Assembly: GCA_947494205.1 (NCBI GenBank)
Contig: CANLUH010000006.1
Location: 62,001-126,000, forward strand
Origin: an uncultured Flavobacteriaceae bacterium
GTDB taxonomy: Bacteria > Bacteroidota > Bacteroidia > Flavobacteriales > Flavobacteriaceae
Direction: 5' to 3'
Length of the DNA stretch: 64,000 nt
In this document: in pieces, positions 17,878-26,430 of the stretch
Numbering within the stretch: the first letter of the stretch is position 1
Layout of the letters: the number at the start of each line of letters is the position of its first letter
The notes under the pieces: model-generated
What the model was told of the DNA's origin: nothing
Seen by the model: the letters and a program-made list of their open reading frames with translations, nothing else
Databases searched by the model: none
Program-made: the position numbers and the translations under genes

Positions 17878-18828
17878 TTAAAAAGTAATATGCGGAAATT
17901 GATTTTTTAAAAGGTCTTGTTTATATTTTAAGTTCTCTAAAAACTTAGTATGCGCATCAGAAGATTTATTAAAAGGTTTATGCGCTAGCCCTTTTTGAAT
18001 TGTATCTACAGCATCCATTGTGTTTTGTGCTTTGGAAGTTATCCAGACACTATTAAACTTCTCCCATATATAATCCACTGCTAAATCGTTAGGATGAATC
18101 ATATCGGTTTTATAAAAACGATAATCTCGAAGTTCGTCTAGCATAATCTCGTACGACGGAAAATAAACGGATTGTTGATTATTTATTTTTAAAAACTGAT
18201 GTATCGCGCTTATTAAATGCGATTTACTTTGTGTGTTTTCTACAAATCCATCTTTTATATGACGAACGGGTGACACAGTAAAAACGGTAGTCGCATTTTT
18301 ATTTACAGATTGAATAGTTTCAACTATACTCTGTAAACTTTTAAGAATAGCTGGTATGGTTAATAGTTTTTTATTGAATTGTTTTTGCGGCACTTTATGG
18401 CAATTTGCAACCGTGGCATTAGTCTCTATTAAATCGTATACCCAAGCTGTACCCAATGTAATAATAACGTGAGAAGCTTCAGCAAGATGTCTTCTTGTAC
18501 TTTTTAAGCCTTCGTTTAATGTATTAAGCAAACTCTCTTTGGAGGTTTCGCTTAATTTAGAATGCGCATCATAACAATGCCATTGTTCGTTATGATAAAA
18601 AACAGAATCTTCTGAATAGTATTCACCTTCAACAGCATTTGTAATTAATGTCTCTATTGCTTTAGGGTGAAATAGAATGCCAAATGGATTTTGTAATGTT
18701 TTAAACTTAAAATGGTTAAATTTCTCGCCTATATTTTCAGCAAAACAAGAACCAAAAAGAACAACTTTAGAGTTATAATCTATTTGTTGTTTTTGTTCTT
18801 GTATAGGTATTTGTGTTAGTAGTTTCAA
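17878..18828 (-). CDS. GSCFA domain protein
   Basis: The protein has 316 residues. The family-naming motif FGSCFAENIG is at about 26-35, followed by NPFGILFHP and a central ITLGTAWVYDL, all typical of the Bacteroidota GSCFA family (SGNH-hydrolase-like, exact activity not established). The C-terminal HPNDLAVDYIWEKF fits the last SGNH block (D..H). There is no signal peptide. Its start is one base past the stop of the small gene at 18830, within the alaS transcription unit, so it is probably cotranscribed with alaS. Confidence 0.85.
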   Translation of the reverse strand: MKLLTQIPIQEQKQQIDYNSKVVLFGSCFAENIGEKFNHFKFKTLQNPFGILFHPKAIETLITNAVEGEYYSEDSVFYHNEQWHCYDAHSKLSETSKESLLNTLNEGLKSTRRHLAEASHVIITLGTAWVYDLIETNATVANCHKVPQKQFNKKLLTIPAILKSLQSIVETIQSVNKNATTVFTVSPVRHIKDGFVENTQSKSHLISAIHQFLKINNQQSVYFPSYEIMLDELRDYRFYKTDMIHPNDLAVDYIWEKFNSVWITSKAQNTMDAVDTIQKGLAHKPFNKSSDAHTKFLENLKYKQDLLKNQFPHITF

Positions 18829-18829
18829 A

Positions 18830-19189
18830 TTACATTTTTTTAATACCTTTCTTTTTTATCTTACAATTCTTTTTTAGCAACTCTATAGTAACAAAAAATA
18901 ATCTTTCAAAGTCACACAAATCGTTTTCACTATGAAATAGTTTCAGTTGTTTTTTAGTTTGTTCGTCTAATACTCCTGTTTTTACTAATTTATAGTCTAA
19001 GTAATTAAGTTGTTCCTGAACTTTTAAAATATCTTTTTCAGATGGTTTACTCAAAACTTTTAACCATTTATCTATTTTTTTCACAACGTACATATTCGTC
19101 TCCTTTTTAGCATTTTTAGGTAAAGAAGATACTTGAGCACTCATAACAAGTGACATAAAAAACAGAATGGTAGAAGTAATTATTTTCAT
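18830..19189 (-). CDS. Small secreted protein with a peptidoglycan-binding-like segment
   Basis: The protein has 119 residues. A signal peptide ends near MSAQ. The stretch ILKVQEQLNYLDYKLVKTG followed by VLDEQTKKQLKLFH has the pattern of a PG_binding_1 repeat (helix, G.LD..T...L..F). Whether it binds peptidoglycan is inferred from that pattern only. It lies 20 bp after alaS and abuts the GSCFA gene. Confidence 0.6.
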   Translation of the reverse strand: MKIITSTILFFMSLVMSAQVSSLPKNAKKETNMYVVKKIDKWLKVLSKPSEKDILKVQEQLNYLDYKLVKTGVLDEQTKKQLKLFHSENDLCDFERLFFVTIELLKKNCKIKKKGIKKM

Positions 19190-19209
19190 AAAACCTACAA
19201 TTACTAAAA

Positions 19210-21825
19210 CTATTCAATATAACTCTTGGCCTTACTTAATGCTTCATCTATACCTGCTGGATTTTTACCACCTGCAGTTGCGTAAAAAGGTTGTCCGCCT
19301 CCACCTCCGTGGATTAGCTTACCTAATTCTCTAACAACTTGCCCAGCGTTTAACCCCTTTTCTGCAACTAATTCTTTAGAAATATAGCACGTTAGCATTG
19401 CTTTTCCTTCGTTTGCTGTACCAAATAATAAGAATAGATTTTTATGTTGTTCTCCCATACCAAAAGCAACATCTTTTATACCTGCAGCATCTAAATCTAC
19501 TTTTTGGGCTAAAAATTGCACACCGTTAATCTCTTTTAACGCATTAACTAATTCACCTTTTAAGTTCTTAGCTTTATCTTTTAATAGGCTTTCTATTTGC
19601 TTCTTTAAATTTGCATTTTCATCCTTTAAAGACACTAAAGCTTTTACAGGTTCTTTTGCATTATTAAGCAAATCTTTCATTTCAAAATACGCACGGTTAT
19701 TATCAAAATAAAAGTCTTTTACAGCATCGTTAGTAATTGCTTCTATTCTTCGAATTCCAGAGGCCACAGCACTTTCTGATACTATTTTAAAATGCCAAAT
19801 ATCTCCAGTATTCTTTACGTGTGTTCCTCCACATAATTCTATAGATTGCCCGAAACGTATAGTTCTCACTGCATCTCCATACTTTTCGCCAAATAATGCC
19901 ATTGCCCCTTCTTCTATAGCTTGAGACATTGGTACTGCTCTATTTTCTTCTAAAGGCAATTTTCCTTCTATTCTTGAGTTTACAAAGTTTTCTACATCTC
20001 GTAATTGCTCTGTAGTTACTTTAGAGAAATGAGAAAAATCGAAACGTAAATATTTAGAGTGTACTGCACTTCCTTTTTGTTCCACATGTGTTCCTAACAC
20101 TTCTCTTAGTGCTTGGTGTAGTAAATGCGTTGCTGTATGGTTACATTCTGTTCTGTAGCGTTGTTTTTCGTCTACAACAGCTTTTAACGTTTCATTTAAA
20201 TGCTTTGGTAGGTTTTTAGAGAAATGTATAATAACATTATTCTCTTTTTTAGTATCTATAATATAAACGACATCTCCATTAGGCACTTCTAAATAGCCTT
20301 TATCGCCTACTTGCCCTCCTCCCTCTGGGTAGAACGGCGTCATATTAAATACTAATTGATATAACTCTCCATCTTTTTTAGAAACAACTTTTCTGTAGCG
20401 AGTTAATTTAACATCAGCTTTAAGTGAATCGTATCCTACAAATTCTTCAACACAGTCATCCATTAAAACTGTCCAATCATCAGTAGTCATTTCACTAGCA
20501 GCACGAGACCGTGCTTTCTGCTTTTGCAATTCTACATTAAAACCAGCTTCATCTAATGTCATTCCCTTTTCACTTAGAATAAGTGCTGTTAAATCTATTG
20601 GAAATCCGTATGTATCATATAATTCGAAAGCCTTTTCTCCAGAAACTAATTTATTTTCTGTGGTTTCAATAATACGATCTAATAATAATAATCCTTGATC
20701 TAGTGTTCTTAAAAATGACGTTTCTTCTTCTTTAATTACATTTTCTATTAATTGTTTCTGTACTTTAAGTTCAGGGAAAGCGTCTCCCATTTTTTTACTT
20801 AACACATCAACTAATCTGTATATAAAAGGTTCTTTCTTATTTAAAAATGTAAATCCGTAACGTACTGCACGACGTAAAATTCTTCTAATAACATATCCTG
20901 CCCCGTTATTACTTGGTAATTGTCCATCTGCAATAGAAAAGGCAACTGCTCTTACGTGATCACTAATAACACGAATGGCAACATCTGCTTTTTCCTCTTT
21001 ACCATAATCGGTATTTGTTATCGTTTCTATTTCGCGGATAATAGGTGTAAACACATCGGTGTCGTAATTAGACTTTACATCTTGTAAAACCATACACAAA
21101 CGCTCAAACCCCATTCCCGTGTCTATGTGCTTATTTGGTAAGTTCTCAAGAGATTTATCTGCTTTACGGTTGTATTGCATAAAAACCAAATTCCAGATTT
21201 CCACAACTTGTGGGTGATCCATATTTACTAAATCTTTACCTGGTACTTTTGCTTTTTCTTCTGGCGTACGAATATCTACATGGATTTCGCTACATGGTCC
21301 GCAAGGTCCTTGTGCTCCCATTTCCCAGAAGTTATCTTTTTTATTTCCCATTAAAATACGATCTTCTGGAATAATTTCTTTCCAAATATCGTAAGCTTCT
21401 TGGTCCATTTCTAAGTTATCTGCATCATCGCTTCCTTCAAAAACAGAGATGTATAAAATATCTTTATCTATTCCATAAACTTCAGTTAGCAACTCCCAAG
21501 CCCAAGTAATAGCTTCTTTTTTAAAGTAATCACCAAAACTCCAGTTCCCTAACATTTCGAAAAGGGTATGGTGGTAGGTATCGTAACCAACTTCTTCTAA
21601 ATCATTATGTTTTCCAGAAACACGTAAACATTTTTGAGTATCTGTAAGACGTGTATTTTTAGGCGTGGCGTTTCCTAAAAAATACTCTTTAAAAGGGGCC
21701 ATACCCGAATTTACAAACATTAAAGTTGGATCATCTTTTAAAACCATTGGTGCAGATGGTACAATACTGTGTTTTTTATTTTCAAAAAAACTTAAAAATT
21801 TAGAGCGTATCTCTTGAGAATTCAT
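19210..21825 (-). CDS. alaS: Alanine--tRNA ligase
   Basis: AlaRS charges tRNA-Ala in the cytoplasm and edits mischarged Ser and Gly. The 871-residue length is normal. The class II catalytic core ([40 protein letters not shown]) is followed by the editing domain, with HTATHLLH and the CGGTH zinc motif, and the C-terminal C-Ala domain ending in the [14 protein letters not shown] motif. A TAnnTTTG promoter box lies about 70 bp upstream. Divergent from it is the M23 peptidase operon. Confidence 0.98.
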   Translation of the reverse strand: MNSQEIRSKFLSFFENKKHSIVPSAPMVLKDDPTLMFVNSGMAPFKEYFLGNATPKNTRLTDTQKCLRVSGKHNDLEEVGYDTYHHTLFEMLGNWSFGDYFKKEAITWAWELLTEVYGIDKDILYISVFEGSDDADNLEMDQEAYDIWKEIIPEDRILMGNKKDNFWEMGAQGPCGPCSEIHVDIRTPEEKAKVPGKDLVNMDHPQVVEIWNLVFMQYNRKADKSLENLPNKHIDTGMGFERLCMVLQDVKSNYDTDVFTPIIREIETITNTDYGKEEKADVAIRVISDHVRAVAFSIADGQLPSNNGAGYVIRRILRRAVRYGFTFLNKKEPFIYRLVDVLSKKMGDAFPELKVQKQLIENVIKEEETSFLRTLDQGLLLLDRIIETTENKLVSGEKAFELYDTYGFPIDLTALILSEKGMTLDEAGFNVELQKQKARSRAASEMTTDDWTVLMDDCVEEFVGYDSLKADVKLTRYRKVVSKKDGELYQLVFNMTPFYPEGGGQVGDKGYLEVPNGDVVYIIDTKKENNVIIHFSKNLPKHLNETLKAVVDEKQRYRTECNHTATHLLHQALREVLGTHVEQKGSAVHSKYLRFDFSHFSKVTTEQLRDVENFVNSRIEGKLPLEENRAVPMSQAIEEGAMALFGEKYGDAVRTIRFGQSIELCGGTHVKNTGDIWHFKIVSESAVASGIRRIEAITNDAVKDFYFDNNRAYFEMKDLLNNAKEPVKALVSLKDENANLKKQIESLLKDKAKNLKGELVNALKEINGVQFLAQKVDLDAAGIKDVAFGMGEQHKNLFLLFGTANEGKAMLTCYISKELVAEKGLNAGQVVRELGKLIHGGGGGQPFYATAGGKNPAGIDEALSKAKSYIE

Positions 21826-21893
21826 AGGACTATGTTAATAACCTTACTTCTGCATGCTACTCGCATTGCAAAACAATTTATATATTTACTCTG

Positions 21894-21901
21894 CAAATCT
21901 A
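21894..21901 (-). promoter_or_regulatory. Bacteroidota -7 promoter box of alaS
   Basis: The minus strand reads TAGATTTG, matching the Bacteroidota -7 consensus TAnnTTTG, about 70 bp upstream of the alaS start. No good -33 TTG is seen. Confidence 0.5.
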
Positions 21902-21964
21902 TTTTAAATTTTAGACAGAGTACACCCACTTTGTAAAAATATCTTAAAAAAGGCATTTTTTTTG

Positions 21965-21972
21965 TAGGTTTG
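21965..21972 (+). promoter_or_regulatory. Bacteroidota -7 promoter box of the M23-LemA-TPM operon
   Basis: TAGGTTTG matches TAnnTTTG, 72 bp upstream of the M23 gene and divergent from the alaS promoter. No clear -33 element is seen. Confidence 0.5.
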
Positions 21973-21993
21973 TTCGTTAACTATTTTAAATCT

Positions 21994-22010
21994 CACCTAA
22001 CTTTTAGGTG
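21994..22010 (+). promoter_or_regulatory. Small inverted repeat in the M23 operon leader
   Basis: CACCTAA and TTAGGTG are separated by CTT, between the -7 box and the start codon. It could be a regulator site or a leader hairpin; the function is not shown. Confidence 0.3.
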
Positions 22011-22043
22011 ATAATTAAATGCAAAAATAGTATAAATTAGATA

Positions 22044-23015
22044 ATGAGTAAGGTAAAATATTATTATGATTCTGATACACTGTCTTATCGCAAGATAAAA
22101 CGCAAAAAAAGCACGACTTTTAAATACCTTTTTGGCTTTTTAGTGTCTTCTGCTTTATTTGGACTGCTACTTATGTTTTTAGCAACATTATATATAGAAT
22201 CTCCAAAAGAAAAAGCACTTAAACGTGAACTTTCTAACATGCAATTGCAGTTCGATTTACTGAATAAGAAAATGGATGAAGCTGAAATGGTTTTGGCTAA
22301 TATTGAAGATCGAGACAACAATATATATCGTTTATATTTTGAAGCTAACCCAATTCCAGAAGAACAACGAAAAGCAGGATTTGGAGGAATTAACCGTTAT
22401 AAAGCTTTTGAAGGTTTTGATAATTCAAAACTTATTATAGAAAGTAATAAACGTATAGATAGACTACAAAAGCAGATTGTAGTGCAGTCTAAATCGTTAG
22501 ATGAAATAAAAGTCCTTGCGGAAGAAAAAGAAAAATTCTTAGCAACAATTCCAGCAATTCAGCCAGTAACTAACGAAGATTTAACACGTATGGCTTCTGG
22601 TTTTGGTATGCGTACAGATCCATTTACTAAAGCTAGAAAAAAACACTGGGGTATGGATTTCACTGCACCTCGTGGCACACCTGTTTATGCTTCTGGTGAT
22701 GGCGTTGTAGAACGTGCAGACAGTAATTCTTCTGGCTATGGTAAACATATTAGAATAAACCACGGTTATGGTTACATGTCGTTATATGCCCATTTGTATA
22801 AATACAATGTAAAGAAAAATCAAAAAGTAAAACGTGGCGATTTAATTGGTTTTGTAGGAAGCACAGGGCGCTCTGAAGCACCACACTTACATTACGAAAT
22901 TTTTAAAGATGGCACTCGTATAAATCCTATTAACTTTTATTATGGTAGTTTAACTGCTGAAGAGTTTGATAAACTAGTTAATCGCGCCTCTTTAGAAAAC
23001 CAATCGTTAGACTAA
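22044..23015 (+). CDS. M23 family metallopeptidase (cell-wall endopeptidase)
   Basis: The protein has 323 residues. A short cytoplasmic N-terminus is followed by a transmembrane helix (about 27-50) and a coiled coil (about 55-165). The C-terminal LytM/M23 domain has HWGMDF for the first zinc ligands, GYGYMSLYAHL, and the HLHYEIF motif. All zinc and catalytic residues appear present, so it is probably an active peptidoglycan endopeptidase rather than an EnvC-type activator. It is the first gene of an operon with MerR, LemA and two TPM genes; its stop overlaps the MerR start (TAATG). Confidence 0.93.
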   Translation: MSKVKYYYDSDTLSYRKIKRKKSTTFKYLFGFLVSSALFGLLLMFLATLYIESPKEKALKRELSNMQLQFDLLNKKMDEAEMVLANIEDRDNNIYRLYFEANPIPEEQRKAGFGGINRYKAFEGFDNSKLIIESNKRIDRLQKQIVVQSKSLDEIKVLAEEKEKFLATIPAIQPVTNEDLTRMASGFGMRTDPFTKARKKHWGMDFTAPRGTPVYASGDGVVERADSNSSGYGKHIRINHGYGYMSLYAHLYKYNVKKNQKVKRGDLIGFVGSTGRSEAPHLHYEIFKDGTRINPINFYYGSLTAEEFDKLVNRASLENQSLD

Positions 23016-23344
23016 TGCATATAGATCTTCCAGAAAAACGCTATTATAACATCGGTGAAGTTGCTAAAGCTTTTGGAGTAAACACGTCTTTAATTCGATT
23101 TTGGGAAAAAGAATTCGATGTTTTAAAGCCTAAAAAAAATGCAAAAGGCAATCGTAAATTTACACCAGACGATATAAAACATTTAAAATTTATATACCAT
23201 TTAGTAAAAGAACGCGGCTTTACATTAGAAGGCGCTAAAACTCACCTTAAAGAAGAAAAGCAGAAAACCCTTACTAATTTCGAAATTATTAGTAAATTAG
23301 AAGGTGTTAAAGCACAACTTATAAAATTAAAAAACCAACTATAA
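23015..23344 (+). CDS. MerR-type HTH regulator
   Basis: The protein has 109 residues. The N-terminal MerR helix-turn-helix (YYNIGEVAKAFGVNTSLIRFW, given to 20: YYNIGEVAKAFGVNTSLIRF) is followed by the wing (NAKGNRKFTPDD) and a short dimerisation helix. There is no effector domain. It overlaps the M23 gene by one base and is 12 bp before the LemA gene. Many Bacteroidota carry this M23-MerR-LemA order; it may regulate the operon. Confidence 0.9.
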   Translation: MHIDLPEKRYYNIGEVAKAFGVNTSLIRFWEKEFDVLKPKKNAKGNRKFTPDDIKHLKFIYHLVKERGFTLEGAKTHLKEEKQKTLTNFEIISKLEGVKAQLIKLKNQL

Positions 23345-23355
23345 AATTAACTATC

Positions 23356-23943
23356 ATGAAAAAATGGATTGTACCTGTTGTAGTCGTTATATTATTAGGG
23401 CTATTAGCAATGAATACTTATAATTCTTTAGTAGGATTAGATGAGAACGTAAATGAATCTTGGGGAAAAGTGGAAAGTTCTTACCAAAGAAGAAGTGACT
23501 TAATAGGTAACCTTGTTAAAACTGTTAAAGGCGCTGCCGATTTTGAAAAAAGCACATTAGAATCTGTAATTAATGCCAGAGCAAAAGCTACATCTATAAA
23601 TATAGATCCTTCTAATATTACACCAGAACAATTACAACAATTTAACCAAGCGCAAAGTGGTTTAAGTAGTGCTTTATCTAGACTATTAGTTACAGTAGAA
23701 CGCTATCCAGATTTAAAAGCAAACCAAAACTTTTTAGAATTACAATCACAATTAGAAGGTACAGAAAATAGAATTAATGTAGCTAGAGACCGTTTTAATG
23801 AAACTGTAAAGCCTTATAATGACGAAGTGCGATCTTTCCCTAACAATTTATTAGCAGGACTATTTGGATTTAGTAAAAGAGCTTATTTTGAATCTGAGCC
23901 AGGCAGTGAAAAAGCTCCAGAAGTAGACTTCGATTTCAGTTAA
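23356..23943 (+). CDS. LemA family protein
   Basis: The protein has 195 residues. An N-terminal transmembrane helix (about 4-22) is followed by the LemA four-helix region: YNSLVGLDENVNESWGKVES in part (LDENVNESWGKVE), the RRSDLIGNLV motif, VERYPDLKANQNF and RFNETVKPYND. The function of LemA is not settled; it is repeatedly linked with TPM-domain proteins, as here. Confidence 0.93.
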   Translation: MKKWIVPVVVVILLGLLAMNTYNSLVGLDENVNESWGKVESSYQRRSDLIGNLVKTVKGAADFEKSTLESVINARAKATSINIDPSNITPEQLQQFNQAQSGLSSALSRLLVTVERYPDLKANQNFLELQSQLEGTENRINVARDRFNETVKPYNDEVRSFPNNLLAGLFGFSKRAYFESEPGSEKAPEVDFDFS

Positions 23944-23948
23944 AAACC

Positions 23949-24392
23949 ATGCAAAATATAGTTGAAGCATTTTTAACAACAATAGAGGAACAAGAAGTTG
24001 TTGCTGCTATTAGAGAAGCCGAAAAAAATACATCGGGTGAAATCCGAGTGCATATAGAAAACACTTCTAATGGCGATGTCGATGCGCGTGCCTTGGAAGT
24101 ATTTTCTATGTTAAAAATGTATAACACTAGATTACAAAATGGTGTTTTAATTTATATTTCTGTAGAAGAAAAAGCATTCGCTATTTATGGAGACAAAGGC
24201 ATTAATACTATTGTGTCGTCTACCTTTTGGGATGATACCATTGCACTTATGAAATCTCATTTTAAGCAAGGTGATTTTAAACAAGGTTTAGTAGATGGTA
24301 TTTTAAAAGCCGGACAAGAATTACAAACCCATTTTCCATGGGATGCTACAAACGATATAGACGAACTACCTAATACGATTTCTAAAGGTTAA
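23949..24392 (+). CDS. TPM domain protein (TLP18.3/Psb32/MOLO-1 type), soluble
   Basis: The protein has 147 residues and no signal peptide or membrane helix. The TPM fold pattern is visible: a helix with EKNTSGEIRVHIEN, then NGVLIYISVEEKAFAIYGDKG and a C-terminal helix with GILKAGQELQTHFP. It lies 5 bp after LemA and 2 bp before a second, membrane-bound TPM gene. The function is unknown. Confidence 0.88.
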   Translation: MQNIVEAFLTTIEEQEVVAAIREAEKNTSGEIRVHIENTSNGDVDARALEVFSMLKMYNTRLQNGVLIYISVEEKAFAIYGDKGINTIVSSTFWDDTIALMKSHFKQGDFKQGLVDGILKAGQELQTHFPWDATNDIDELPNTISKG

Positions 24393-24394
24393 TT

Positions 24395-25252
24395 ATGAAG
24401 TATTTAGTAGACCGTAAACATCATCTTACAATCAATAGACCTTTAATACAAAAGACCTTAAATGCTATTATAGTATTAATTACACTATTTTGTTTTAGTA
24501 ATTCTTTTGCGCAATATGAAATTCCAAAGAAACCTAATTTTCAAACAAGTGTTTACGATTACATAAACTTACTATCACCAAGTCAAAAAAACAATTTAGA
24601 GCATAAACTTATAAAATACTCAGACTCTACCTCAACACAAATAGTAGTTGCAGTTATAAGTTCTACGCAAGGAGAATACATTAATTACCTAGGCACAAAT
24701 TGGGCTCAAAAATGGGGTATTGGAGATAAAGACAAAGACAATGGTATTTTTATACTATTGGCTAAAGACGATAGAAAAATAAACATTAGTACAGGCTATG
24801 GCGTAGAGCATTTAATGACCGATGCCATGTCTAGACGTATTATAGAACGTGATATTATCCCTTATTTTAAACAAGGTGATTATTATGGAGGACTAAACAA
24901 AGGCGTCAATTCTATTTTTGAAGTTATGACTGGTGAATATAAAGGCACCAGACAATCTTCTTCTAGTGAAGGTATCCCCTTAGGATTCATTTTTCTCTTT
25001 ATCATTTTTATAATTATCTTAATTTCTATATCAAAAAACCGTAGAGGCGGCGGCGGAAATGGCGGACGTCGTTTTAGAAATGACACCTCTAGAAGTATTC
25101 TAGAAACCATTATACTAAGTAACGCAGGTAGAAGCAGTTCTGGCGGTGGATTTGGTGGTGGTTTCGGTGGTGGAAGTTCTGGCGGAGGTGGTTTCGGCGG
25201 TGGCTTTGGTGGCGGTGGCTTCGGTGGCGGTGGTGCTTCGGGAGGTTGGTAG
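24395..25252 (+). CDS. TPM domain membrane protein with Gly-rich tail
   Basis: The protein has 285 residues. A signal sequence (to about residue 40, ending NSFAQ) is followed by a TPM domain (about 45-170; DSTSTQIVVAVISS, KDNGIFILLAKDDRKINISTG in part), a transmembrane helix (about 198-214), and a tail of Gly-Gly-Gly-Phe repeats ending GASGGW. The tail is a normal feature of the YgcG-like family. It is the last gene of the operon. Confidence 0.9.
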   Translation: MKYLVDRKHHLTINRPLIQKTLNAIIVLITLFCFSNSFAQYEIPKKPNFQTSVYDYINLLSPSQKNNLEHKLIKYSDSTSTQIVVAVISSTQGEYINYLGTNWAQKWGIGDKDKDNGIFILLAKDDRKINISTGYGVEHLMTDAMSRRIIERDIIPYFKQGDYYGGLNKGVNSIFEVMTGEYKGTRQSSSSEGIPLGFIFLFIIFIIILISISKNRRGGGGNGGRRFRNDTSRSILETIILSNAGRSSSGGGFGGGFGGGSSGGGGFGGGFGGGGFGGGGASGGW

Positions 25253-25395
25253 ATTAACTTCTACCCGTTTTTCACTAAGTATTACTTCTCTACAAGCTTA
25301 CTTAGAAAACTTGCAGGAAATTATTAAGAGTTCTCATCCAATCAGTTAAAATTCTGTTATATTTATAAGAAAAATTCAAGAATTCTAATTATACA

Positions 25396-25411
25396 AAAAA
25401 GATATCTTTTT
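25396..25411 (+). promoter_or_regulatory. 16-bp perfect palindrome abutting the 25414 start codon
   Basis: AAAAAGATATCTTTTT is a perfect palindrome two bases before the ATG of the next gene. It could be an operator or could mask the initiation region. Confidence 0.3.
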
Positions 25412-25413
25412 AG

Positions 25414-26301
25414 ATGCACGATGATGGTTGTTTTACTGGTTGTTTAGGAACAATAATTATTGTTTCATTCTTTTTTGTTTTATGGGGAACTATTGAATTA
25501 AATTTTTTTAATAGATCTTTATACTTATCCCAAACATCAGAGGTCTACACTGTAAAAAAAATCAGAGATACAGTAGAAAACATCAGTTGGTTAGGTGATA
25601 AAAAATACCATTCATATGATGTTAATGTAAGATATTTTACTTTAAATGATTTAACAGAATTTCATTCGTTAGAAGATAAACATAATCTAGGTGATACTTT
25701 AAAGCGATTTTATTATATAAATCATAAAAACGAAAAAATATTTTCTTCTAGTTTTTATAAAAACAACATTAAAAACTATAATTATGATTCCTTTTGGGAG
25801 TCAACAATATTTATTCTCTATACTTTATTTTTTTTAATACTAACAAGTATTATGTATGTTAAGTACTTTAACTATGTAAAGAGTGAATATAACAAGAAGT
25901 TAGAGAGTCTTTCTCATGTTAATATTCTAGATAAAATCTATACTTATTTGTATTTGAATAAAATGATTATTTTGATATCAATGATTAGTATGGGTTTATT
26001 GATTTTGTCTTTGAACTCTTATTTTAATGATATCCCTAATGTTTCAATAAACCCCTCTCATTTTATATTATTTTCTTTAATATTCACTTTTTTAATTCCT
26101 ATTGTTTTTATACAAATATTGAGAAATAAAGAAGATCCATACTATAAAAACTTACTTAATATCATTAGAATTTCCCTTATAGCATTTTCTATATTTTCAT
26201 TATTATTTACTTTAATAGAACTTTTACAGCAAGGAACATATAAAGAAACAACTATTGTAAAACTCTTATCAGAGATTTTGAAGATTCTAAAAGGCATATA
26301 A
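25414..26301 (+). CDS. Membrane protein of unknown function (DUF3592-like)
   Basis: The protein has 295 residues. One N-terminal transmembrane helix (about 12-30) precedes a soluble region with KKYHSYDVNVRYF and GDTLKRFYYI. This loosely recalls DUF3592 proteins. Three or four more helices follow (about 125-145, 185-205, 220-242, 257-280). It is Asn/Lys/Ile-rich and lies alone between two operons. The family call is tentative. Confidence 0.6.
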   Translation: MHDDGCFTGCLGTIIIVSFFFVLWGTIELNFFNRSLYLSQTSEVYTVKKIRDTVENISWLGDKKYHSYDVNVRYFTLNDLTEFHSLEDKHNLGDTLKRFYYINHKNEKIFSSSFYKNNIKNYNYDSFWESTIFILYTLFFLILTSIMYVKYFNYVKSEYNKKLESLSHVNILDKIYTYLYLNKMIILISMISMGLLILSLNSYFNDIPNVSINPSHFILFSLIFTFLIPIVFIQILRNKEDPYYKNLLNIIRISLIAFSIFSLLFTLIELLQQGTYKETTIVKLLSEILKILKGI

Positions 26302-26345
26302 AACTATACCTATTTTATAATTAATAAAATTTATTTACAACAAAA

Positions 26346-26373
26346 AAACCAGAGACATCAACTGCTCTGGTTT
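26346..26373 (-). terminator. Terminator after the TonB-type receptor
   Basis: AAACCAGAG and CTCTGGTTT form a 9-bp stem with a 10-nt loop. On the minus strand it runs into TTTTTTT, just past the receptor stop codon. Confidence 0.8.
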
Positions 26374-26430
26374 AATTTATTTAAAATCTGTCAATTTATT
26401 TTATGACATCTCATTATATTAAATAGTTAT

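Noticed and set aside
25137-25250. G-rich tandem triplet repeat as a regulatory or CRISPR-like array
   Set aside because: It encodes the Gly/Phe tail usual in this TPM family; the units are codon-sized and irregular.
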